Made by a program: the position numbers and the translations under genes. A stretch of 64,000 nucleotides of DNA from Antedon mediterranea (Eukaryota; Echinodermata; Crinoidea; Comatulida; Antedonidae): NCBI RefSeq assembly GCF_964355755.1, contig NC_092670.1:15933201-15997200 (forward strand), read 5' to 3'. Positions 18,955 to 30,900 of this stretch are shown here, piece by piece. Numbering within the stretch: the stretch's first letter is position 1; every line of letters starts with the position of its first letter. The notes beneath the pieces are model-generated. The model saw only the letters and a program-made list of their open reading frames with translations. It ran no database searches and was not told the origin of the DNA.

Positions 18955-21900
18955 TCACTGTAACATTAAGTTCTTAAGATTGTCTTGTAGTATCGTGTCT
19001 CGCACTGCATGAAAAACAAATCGTATGTTCTCCGTGTCGACTGCTGTGGTAAAGTGATGAAACAACGCTTTACTACGTTCTCTACGTTTCGAGTCAAACA
19101 TATTTAAGAGAAAGTTCTGAACATCTTCCAACTTTTGCGGGTCGCCATTGAAGTTTGGAAAATAGTCACTTATGCTGACTTGCTTAACTTTTACGGCAAG
19201 TAAGTCTGTTTTATTCAAAAACAAGATTATAGAAACATTAGAAAAATACTTGTTGTTAACAATTGTTTCAAAAATATTACACGACTCGACGAGTCGATTT
19301 GTAACACGATCCTCCATAAGAACCTGATCGAATTCGCTCGATGACACCAAAAAGAGAATTGATGTGACACTCTCAAAACATTGGAACCATTTTTGACGTT
19401 GCGACCTCTGACCTCCAACATCGACAAACTTGAATGGAACTCCTTTGATGTCTATCAGATGCTCAACGATTCCTTTGGTGGCTTTACGTGCATGTAATAT
19501 ATCTTGTGTTGTTGGAAGATAGTCCTATTAAAATAAAATATATTCGTTAGTGGTTTTTAATTTCATTGATCATTTAATTCGGCTAATTTAAATTGAGTAC
19601 GAGAAGGTCCTTATTTACAGAATATTACATAAACCACCAAGTAATATACTAAAAATTAATGAATTTATAAATGATATGGAAATTAGTGAAAATAAAAAAA
19701 AGCCACCCCAACTGAAATTCGGACCCAGATTCTTATACTTGAAAACTCTCCTACCGGTAATAATTGTCTACCTGACAACCAAAATAAAAAATCATAGGCC
19801 CTTTTCGTACTTTAAAAAAAATGCATTCTGAAAAATCAATATACCGTACTTTGGGCATGAAAGTTTACTGAAGCACAGCACTTTAAGAAACCTACAATCC
19901 ACTATGCAAGATGATTAGGCAAAAATGTCCATAGATATAAATAGTAAAAAGATAATGAGTAATAATTGCTGTATTATTTTCTTTTAAACGTTTAAATGTC
20001 AAATATCCTATATAAAGTGTTTGATCGCTTTTTTTAAAACACAGGTTTAAATCCCATTTTAACCTCATGGAAACATGATATAGCAAAATTTTAAAAAAGT
20101 ATAAATAGATTTTAGACATCGTAATGAGTAATTGTTGGGGGATAGTATTTAGTGTCAGTATTCAACCAAAATTTTGAAAAACATTAATTTATATTTAATT
20201 AAAAAAAGAGCAGTAAAAAGATAAGTAATCTTTCAATAAACTGTGTATGTATACAACATTCTTTATTTTATTTTTTTCATTTCATACACATCCAATAGCG
20301 AGTAATTCGCCAACTACAGGATGGATAAACTATTTAATCATTTATCGTGCTTATAAACTAAGGTGAGGCTTAGGGAATGGATTTGAAAGAGTCGCGAGTT
20401 ACAACCATGGCACTAGGTCAGGATTGAACCCCGGACCTTAGGATTGGAAGGCAAGCTACAGCTCCACTACTACTACAGCTCTTAAACTTGATATTATCAA
20501 GAATGGGGTTGTTTCACCATAATTAACATACAAGACAAGTGGTGACAAATTGTGGGAAATAATATTCAAATTCACCAGTACAGTTAAAAAACACGGTAAT
20601 TAATTAATTACCAAAGAATAACTACTGTACTGGGCGGTTCCAGGGGGTACAGTAGCTGTACAGTAGCTCTACAGTAGGTCAACAGATTGGTTAAACTTGT
20701 AGAGGCAATTTGCATATGTGTTAGCAGGTGTAACGAACGGCATGCAAACCTTTTTATTCTTTGTCTCTCTCTCTCAACTACCGACCGTCGAACAAGCAGG
20801 ACGTATTTATTTTACTTACCGTTGTTTGTTAACACAAGGAACTTTGCGTATCCTGTACATGTACAGAAGAAACCATTATTATTGGAATATATTATGTGTA
20901 TATAATTACGGAGCCAAGTATAAGAAGTTACTAATGATATTTGAACCCAATGCATGCTCTCACAACACAGTATAGTGGGTAAGTTGGATCTCACTAAGGT
21001 GGTGATCCCGACGTGATCTAACGAGAGTGCTTGGAATATTTAAATATTTTTCTTCGTCGTTGTTGCAAGATTACTTTGAGTTGTCGTTGTTTGATACGTG
21101 AATTGAATTATGGCGAGACCTTCTCCGGTAAGAGGTACACCGATCAAAATGGCCGCTAGAATGGATAAGGCACCACCTGTGGCGGCTGCTGTAAGTTTAA
21201 AATTGCCGCCATTTTGGCCGAATGACCCACTTATTTGGTTTGCGCAAGTGGAGGCTCAGTTTGTTACCAGAGGAATTACGGCTGAGGAAACAAAGTATTC
21301 GTTTATAATTGCTTCTTTGCCGCCTAATATCGCACAGGAGGTTCGGGATTTATTGCTAAGCCCTCCATACCAGAGACCATATACCCATTTGAAATCGGAA
21401 TTGGTTAAAAGGACATCCGTGTCGGAGCAAAAGCGTCTTCATCAGTTGTTAACAACGGAAGAATTAGGTGATCGCAAGCCTAGTCAGTTACTACGCAAGA
21501 TGTACCAATTGCTGGGGGATCGTGATTTAGAGACATCCATCCTGAAACAGTTGTTTGTGCAAAGATTGCCTACTAATGTTCAATTGATATTAGCGTCCAC
21601 CCGTGAGGATATGGACCTTTCAGATCTGGCAGCGTTGGCCGATAAAATTTTGGAAGTTTCTCCACCACCACCTACTATTGCCACGACAATTAAGGATACG
21701 GGTGCACGCGCAACGTCAGATGAATTAAGAGAATTGAGAGCTGAGGTTAGTAAGTTGACCAGCCTCGTTTCTTCCTTGGCGAAACAAGTCAGAGGCAGAA
21801 GCCGTAGTAAACAACGTGAAAGCCGAAAACGCTCGCCCTCTGCTACATCTAATGATGGTTTATGCTGGTATCATCATCGATATGGTAACAAGGCACATAA

Positions 21901-24900
21901 ATGTAATTCACCATGCTCTTTTTCCTCACAGAAGGCGGGAAACGACCAAGCCAGCGACTAGAGACGGCGACAGCTGCTGGCGTTGGTGAAGGTAGTCGTC
22001 TATTTTTTATTTCTGATCGTACTTCGGGACTCAGATTCTTAGTTGACACTGGAGCGGAGGTTAGCGTGTTACCTCCATCAATAACAGACAAGTTGCACCG
22101 AAAAACTGACTTTGTATTGCAAGCAGTAAACAAATCTACAATATCTACTTATGGGGAGCGTTCCTTAACAGTTGATTTTGGATTTCGACGCACGTATAGG
22201 TGGATATTTACTGTTGCTGATGTGCCTAATGCGATTATTGGGGCCGATTTTTTACGACGTTTTGGTTTAATTGTGGACTTAAAAAATCGCAAACTTTTCG
22301 ATGCTACTACTAGTATCAGTGTCAAGGGAATAGAATGTACCCTAGCATCACTTAGTCCGGTCTTTCCGACCCCAAAAGTAAATCCTCGTTTTCAGGAAAT
22401 ATTAAACAAATATAAAACGATTACCAAACCATGTTTTCGTAATGGAAGCGTGAAACATAACGTTACACATCAGATAAATACAAATGGGTTGCCAGTTTGT
22501 GCCAGACCTCGCCGATTGTCTTCTGAGAAATTGAAAATTGCACGGGCTGAATTTGATCATATGTTACAATTAGGAATTATACGGCCCTCAGATAGTAACT
22601 GGTCGTCGCCGCTACACATGGTGCCTAAAGGAACAACAGGTGATTGGAGGCCATGTGGGGACTACCGAGCGTTAAATAATGTGACTGTTCCAGATATGTA
22701 CCCCATCCCTCACATTCATGACTTTACCGCGACTCTCTCGGGTTGCAAGATTTTTTCTAAGATAGATTTGGTACGTGCATATCATCAAATACCCGTCGAT
22801 CCTAAAGACATTTCAAAAACCGCTATTACTACGCCGTTTGGCATGTTCGAGTTCTTAAGAATGCCATTTGGTCTTCGAAATGCGGCACAGTCATTTCAGC
22901 GTTTTATTGACCAGGTGTTGCGGGGTATGAATTTCGTGTATGCTTACATTGATGACTTACTTATTGCCAGCATGGATACTGCTGAACATGAATTGCATCT
23001 TCAGGCACTTTTTAAACGTCTCGATGAATTTGGTATCATTGTTAATCCGTCCAAGTGTGTATGGGGTGTGTCTTCACTACAATTTTTAGGTCATCAAATT
23101 AACGAGTTTGGGATACAGCCATTGCGTTCCAAGGTTGAGGCGATTGAACAGTTTCCAGTACCAGATACTGTGCGTAAATTACGTGAGTTTCTGGGATTAA
23201 TTAATTTCTACAGACGGTTTATACCTAGATGTTCGGATTTGATTCATCCATTAACTGATTTACTTGTCGGTAAACCTAAAAAAGCGATTGAACTATCTCC
23301 GACGGAAATTGAATCGTTCAACAAGGTCAAGTATGCACTCGTCGAATCAACTCTTCTAGAACATCCACATCCTGACGCTGCATTGTGTTTAATGGTAGAT
23401 GCGTCCAATTGCGCTGTAGGTGGTGTGTTGCAACAAATGGTAGCAGGGATTTGGCATCCACTTGCATTTTTTTCTCGACGCCTAAATCCGGTGGAAAGGA
23501 GATATAGTACTTTTGGACGGGAATTACTAGCTACCTATCTTGCAGTTAAGCATTTTCGCCACGTTCTAGAAGCTAGAACATTTTATATCTTAACTGACCA
23601 TAAACCTTTAACACACGCATTACGTTCCAGCGCAGATCGATATTCGCCGCGAGAGATACGTCACTTAGACTACGTCTCACAGTTTACCACGGACATTCGA
23701 CACGTCAAGGGTAGCGAGAATACCGTAGCAGACGCACTGTCACGTATGGACTTGAATGCAGTGTCAGCTTCATCGGAGCGTTCTATTGATTATGACGTCA
23801 TGGCTAGGCACCAGCCAAAAGATGCGGAGTTGCTCGAACATCAGCATAAGTCTGTTTTCAAGTTGAGAGACGTACCGATAGCGACTAGCGGCGGTACTAT
23901 TGTATGCGATGTCACCACTGGTAATCATAGACCATTCGTGCCCAAAGGTATGCGTAGGTTAGTGTTTGACTCTTTGCATTCACTTTCTCATCCAGGGGTT
24001 CGAGCTTCACTAAAATTAATCGCTTCACGGTATGTTTGGCCTGGTATGAACAGTGATGTGCGGACATGGGCTAAGTGTTGTTTAAAATGCCAGAAGAATA
24101 AGGTTCATCGCCACACTGTGACACCATTAGGTACGTTTGCGACGCCCGACATAAGATTCGACCACGTCCACATAGACTTGGTAGGACCACTACCTGTATC
24201 GGATGGTTATACTTACCTACTGACATGTATCGATCGCTTTACAAGATGGCCAGAGGCCATATCAATCACCAATATTACCGCTGAAACTGTAGCCAAAGCG
24301 TTTGTCACTGTTTGGGTATCCAGATTCGGTGCGCCATCCACCATCACTACAGACCGTGGTCGTCAGTTCGAATCGGCACTATTCACCGCCCTATCTAACA
24401 TGTTGGGCACAAAACGCATTCGAACAACATCTTACCATCCTATGTCAAATGGATTAGTTGAACGTTTTCACCGCCAATTAAAGGTTTCGCTTAAGGCTCA
24501 AGATGATCCTCAGAAGTGGAGTGAAACTTTACCTTTAGTTCTTCTGGGTCTCCGGACAGCGGTCAAAGTTGATTTAGGCTGTTCTTCATCGGAACTGGTG
24601 TATGGAGCAACCCTGAAACTTCCAGGGCAGTTTGTCGCGCCTACTGATATCGCCTCACATGAGCCTGCGAATTACGTACATAGATTGCAAAGACACATGC
24701 AGAATATTCGACCAGTGCCAACACGAGCGAATCAACGCACCGCACAAATCCACGACGATTTGCGTGAATGTACTCACGTGTTTGTTCGTTGCGATAGCGT
24801 AAAGAAACCTCTTCAGTCTCCTTACAATGGGCCATTTAAAGTTTTAAACAGAACTGACAAATACTTTGTTTTGAGCATCGCAGGTAAACATGAAACTGTT

Positions 24901-27900
24901 AGTTTGGACAGACTAAAAGTCGCCTATGTAAATAATGGTAAAGCTATTAACAACTTTCCAGAATCGTCAAGGCAACCGGAAGCAGGGCTTTCCCCAACCG
25001 CAAGTGCTATTCCAGTCGCACCTCCGCCACGGCAAACGCGTAGCGGACGACATGTACACTGGCCACGTAAGCTTGCAGATTATGATTGCGGTTGAAGAAA
25101 TTCTGTTAGTTTATTGTGCTGGAAGTTTTATACTAGAATCATTTTTTTTTATTCATCGCTCGCTAACATTTCATTTGCGATCTAGAGGGGAGCTGATGTA
25201 GAGGCAATTTGCATATGTGTTAGCAGGTGTAACGAACGGCATGCAAACCTTTTTATTCTTTGTCTCTCTCTCTCAACTACCGACCGTCGAACAAGCAGGA
25301 CGTATTTATTTTACTTACCGTTGTTTGTTAACACAAGGAACTTTGCGTATCCTGTACATGTACAGAAGAAACCATTATTATTGGAATATATTATGTGTAT
25401 ATAATTACGGAGCCAAGTATAAGAAGTTACTAATGATATTTGAACCCAATGCATGCTCTCACAACACAGTATAGTGGGTAAGTTGGATCTCACTAAAAAC
25501 TTCTTGAGCACAACTACTAAACGCCTACTACCCTTTAAATAGCACTTCCTCTTTCATAAATCCTGGATCTGCCCCTGTGATGTACAGAAGCAACTTTAAA
25601 ACTATCATTGGCAATGTAAACATTAAATTCCAATCAAGTTCCAAACATGTTCTTTACATTCATTTGATTTATCTTTTGTTTATTGCATGACAGTTTGATG
25701 TTGAATGCAAACTTTGTAACTACTGTACTGTACCACCAAACCATCTGTTAAGTCTTTAACAAGCTTGGTTCCCATTTGGACGCAACCAACGCAAGGAAGT
25801 TGGTCAATCACAAGCAACAGTTTGGGTGATCCATCGCGTCCCGATTGGTTAAATAACTTGCATTTTGCTTACGTCCAGGTAGATACCAAGCTATTTATCT
25901 CTTGTTTACAGGAAAGGTATTTACAGTACATGAACTTTAAATGCTAATAATATACAAAAGAACATTTTTTTTCTATTCTTCTTAGAATTGATTTGATAAT
26001 TCTAAGATTAAAATGATAATGGGAAAGGGTAACGGAATTGAATTCACACACATGAGTAGAGCTTTTCAATACAAGCCTGTCTAGGGCAGTAATGAACAAA
26101 GCAATTACACAAGAAGGAAATACTTCAGAATAAAATAAAGTACGCAAAGTTGTTGGGTTTTTTTACCAATTCTAATTTTACTTTTTGAAGTAATAGTGAG
26201 TAAAAACTGCATAATTAAAATTTGGAATGAACCGTTTTAGAGGCGTTTACCACCTGTTGGTCCCATCCTTTACTAAATGTGTGGTTTTTTTTTTGTAATT
26301 TATTTGTATGTGCATTTTAGTGAGAGGAATAACTAAAATAATTATTTTACAGTAGAATTACCATATGATTTTCATTACAAAACTATTATATAAAATAAGC
26401 TATAATATAAATGCTGAATGTAATCTGAAATTGGAATTGTATTGTGTTTTTGGATACCATTTGATAAACAATAGCAATAAGGTGTTTATGTAGCATTTGG
26501 CTATGCTACGCTGGTGAAATTGTTCTAGGGACTTTGAGTTTAACAAATTTTACTGTATTGTACCAGGATTGGATCGACAATTGAGCAAAGTGTTCATATT
26601 TAGCCTAAATTAGAGGGTGGGATTACAGTAGTTCATTTTTAGTCACCGGTTAATCAAGTAGTCAAATTCCATATGTCTAATGGTAGCTAACGATATCAAA
26701 ACCTTTGTATTCTTAAAAACACAAAGGAACTCAAATATAAACACTGGTTATTCTGCACCAATAATTTAACAATTGAAGTAAAAACATTGACTGTGGGTGT
26801 TGTCATTGTAGTAGAAGCCTGGCTATATGCAAGGCTTGGTTTTCAAGACTTACAACTGTACTACAGTACTGTAGACTGGGTTATACACTGCAATTCTTAC
26901 TGTATTTGTACCTTCACCCTTGTTTTGTCACTGGCAAATAGAAATGTGACACTGTAGCAACTAGCATATTAGTTATAGTGTAATTACACCCTATAAAGAA
27001 AAGTTTGATTACCAATAAATGATCAATAATTGATACTCCAAGTACAAAACATAGTTTTGTAGAGCATTTTGATACAAAAAAAATAGTTTTGTACAGCATT
27101 TTGATACTGTACACCTGTCCTTTGTACGAATGGGTAGGACAGTTAGTTTTGTGTCTACACTGACAAAAATGTTTCCCGCGATTTACTTGTTAGTTGTACT
27201 ACAGTATAATATAAGCCTGACTAATGCATTGGTATACAGTATGTGATACAACAAGTAGTTTGGTACATTTCAGTTCCTTCTTTACAGAATGCATCACAAG
27301 TAGCTGCTGTAGATAAACATACAATGAGCTATAACTAGAAGTGTAGCATATAATAATGGGTAAAATGTGGTTAACCTTTGGACCTCATCATTTACTTGAC
27401 TGCTAAAGCTCTGTCTACACTATCAAACTAGTTTGACAAAGTCTTATGCGATGTGTTCAAAGGTAGTGATATACCAAAATTTGGTAGTGATATGACACCA
27501 TCACGTCCATGGGCACATCACATTTTTTTGTCATATAAAGTTTGATAGTGTAAACAGAGCTTCAGGGAGTAGATTCAGGAAAAGAAAAAATAATCAATAT
27601 TTTTGCCCTTCTTAAATGAGATAATAGATGCAAATATGCTTTATATGTTCAATTCAATACAGAAGGAAGTACAAGATAATGTTCATATCATCACATCTCT
27701 GTGAAGACCTTTCTTAACCAGTGACTAACACAAACTTACGAAATCTACCACAAAATACCATTTCCGACCAAATGTGCAACACAATTTTTGTAAGTGTGGC
27801 TGTCCTAATCCTACTTAAGCATAAAAACTGTACAACGAATACTATAGTAGTATTAACCTTCAAACAATTCTTTTGTTGACAATAAATCTTGATATGCTGA

Positions 27901-30900
27901 TGAGTAAACATGCAATTCCACATTTGACATTATTTTTTTGTAATTTGAGCCGCTTTAATCATTTTTTAATTCAGAGATAATATGTGCAAGTATTGGGTAC
28001 CTACTGTAGACCGACCCCAACAATAAGCACATACAAATGGGTACCTAGACCGACCCCAACAATAAGCACATACAAATGGCTACCTAGACCAACCCCAACA
28101 ATAAGCACATACAAATGGGTACCTAGACCGACCCCAACAATAAGCACATACAAATGGGTACCTAGACCGACCCCAACAATAAGCACATACAAATGGGTAC
28201 CTAGACCGACCCCAACAATAAGCACATACAAACGGGTACCTAGACCGACCCCAACAATAAGCACATACAAATGGGTACCTAGACCGACCCCAACAATAAG
28301 CACATACAAATGGGTACCTAGACCGACCCCAACAATAAGCACATACAAATGGGTACCTAGACCAACCCCAACAATAAGCACATACAAATGGGTACCTAGA
28401 CCGACCCCAACAATAAGCACATACAAATGGGTACCTAGACCGACCCCAACAATAAGCACATACAAATGGGTACCTAGACCGACCCCAACAATAAGCACAT
28501 ACAAATGGGTACCTAGACCGACCCCAACAATAAGCACATACAAATGGGTACCTAGACCGACCCCAACAATAAGCACATACAAATGGGTACCTAGACCGAC
28601 CCCAACAATAAGCACATACAAATGGGTACCTAGACCGACCCCAACAATAAGCACATACAAATGGGTACCTAGACCGACCCCAACAATAAGCACATACAGA
28701 TGGGTACCTAGACCGACCCCAACAATAAGCACATACAGATGGGTACCTAGACCGACCCCAACAATAAGCACATACAAATGGGTACCTAGACCGACCCCAA
28801 CAATAAGCACATACAAATGGGTACCTAGACCGACCCCAACAATAAGCACATACAAATGGGTACCTAGACCGACCCCAACAATAAGCACATACAAATGGGT
28901 ACCTAGACCGACCCCAACAATAAGCACATACAAATGGGTACCTAGACCGACCCCAACAATAAGCACATACAAATGGGTACCTAGACCGACCCCAACAATA
29001 AGCACATACAAATGGGTACCTAGACCGACCCCAACAATAAGCACATACAAATGGGTACCTAGACCGACCCCAACAATAAGCACATAAAAACCAAAAACTT
29101 GCTTATTATTTTTATTTAACTGTGAGCTATTGCTACATAACAAAACAGAACTTTTGACAAGTCATGGTTTAAGTTCAAATTGAAATTCAAGTCAATAAGC
29201 CTTAAAGATGTATTGTCCCCCAAAAACATGAAATTGAAGATTAATCAAAGCAGACTTTGAATAGGTTGTTTTGTAGTTTTTATATAATCACTTCCATAGA
29301 GATAAAACAGAAAAAAAAAGTTTTCACTTATAAAATGACCAAATAAATGGTTAAATTCAACCAAAAACCAATTGACTGGCAGCCAATTTGACTATTTTTT
29401 GCTTTAATTTATTAGTCAAAATTGTGGTGGATACCTATTATTACTGTATGTGACATTAAAATGGCATATTCAACATACATAACAAATTTTAAGAATTATT
29501 TTTTCAGGGGTACAATACATCTTTAATATGGTGTAATATTGTAGTAAATGATTCAATATATTATATGCCGGCATTTTACCTTCTTTCCAACTCTATCAAC
29601 CTCATCCAAGAAGTATTTCACTGCATCAGTCTGCAAAATAAACAACGTAAAATGTTCTTTTAATTTGCAAACAAAAAAAAAGATTATTTTCAAAAAAGAT
29701 TATTTTAACAATCATTTTAAAAGACAATAAAATTTGAATGTTGTTTCAAAAGGCTACAGAAATTGAGCAGTCTCTGTGAATCAGAAACAGTAGAACAATT
29801 ATAAAGGGGACCCAACAGAGTGTCCTCTCATTAAGGGTACTGGCTGTATTGTTAAAGCATAAATGTGAGAAAGTGTCACTCTCTGCATTAACAATAGATT
29901 TGAGTGAGGTGGGATTATACTAGAGCCTGGAATTATGGTGATATGGTACTACTGTGTAGTGTACTGTACAATAATCATACTGTGTAGGTACATTTATAAT
30001 TCAACATTAACTAAAAACTTAAGAAAATAAACACACATCACACAGAATAAACTAATATCAAGTAATAAACTATAATTTTTTCAGAACACTTGAAAGTAGT
30101 CTTGGTAATTAACATGAATTCTCATTAAACCAATATCAGAAGTGTTTCAAAGTAAATCAGGCTGGGACAATTACTGCATTACCTATCATCATAAACTTAC
30201 GTTAAACATACTATAGCCCTATTCAATACAGTTAATTGGTAACCTATATAGTCTTGGTATTATTTTAATTGGTTGGTAGTGTAGATCAGATATCCTTCTA
30301 TATTCCTTCTAAGCTCTACAATACAATGCTGAAGATGTCTACAGTACAATGCTGAAGATGTCTACAGTACAATGCTGAAGATGTCTACAGTACAATGCTG
30401 AAGATGTCCACAGTACAATGCTGAAGATGTCCACAGTACAATGCTGAAGATGTCCACAGTACAATGCTGAAGATGTCCACAGTACAATGCTGAAGATGTC
30501 TACAGTACAATGCTGAAGATGTATACAGTACGATGCTGAAGATGTCCACAGTACAATGCTGAAGATGTCCACAGTACAATGCTGAAGATGTCCACAGTAC
30601 AATGCTGAAGATGTCCACAGTACAATGCTGAAGATGTCCACAGTACAATGCTGAAGATGTCTACAGTACAATGCTGAAGATGTATACAGTACGATGCTGA
30701 AGATATCTACAGTACAATGCTGAAGATGTCTACAGTACAATGCTGAAGATGACTACTGTACTTGGATTTAATCAATGGAAAGTTGAGAGGAAGGACTTGG
30801 GTGTCAAAGTTCAAATTGAATGGGAATTCCAAAACAGTATATCAGTAGGGAAATACAAACGACATAAATAGTTGTAAACTGTACAGTACATACTCCTAAT

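Larger units (their letters stand above)
20698..25496 (+). mobile_element. Ty3/gypsy-type LTR retrotransposon, near intact
   Basis: A complete element of 4799 bp. Two 300-bp LTRs (20698-20997 and 25197-25496) read as identical, and a 5-bp target duplication AAACT flanks both sides (20693-20697 and 25497-25501). The primer binding site TGGTGATCCCGACGTGATC starts at 21000 and is complementary, with about two mismatches, to the 3' end of animal tRNA-Trp. A polypurine tract (AGAGGGGAG) lies at 25184-25192. Gag and Pol are open and overlap in different frames. The element is inserted antisense in intron 2 of the G-alpha gene. The gag Cys/His pattern and single Pol ORF suggest a Mag/SURL-like lineage, which is inference. 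Confidence 0.95.

Noticed and set aside
20718-20975. 85-codon ORF repeated at 25217-25474
   Set aside because: It lies entirely in the LTRs; it is identical only because the LTRs are identical.
28010-29088. CRISPR-like array
   Set aside because: Repeats are directly contiguous with no spacers, and the genome is animal.
27984-29143. Two long opposed ORFs (367 and 380 codons) of perfect 13-residue repeats
   Set aside because: They are the same 39-bp minisatellite read both ways, inside a G-alpha intron, with no signal peptide or splice context and with all variation ignoring codon position.
30339-30740. Cys/His-rich ORFs on the - strand
   Set aside because: They are read-through of the 23-bp tandem array.
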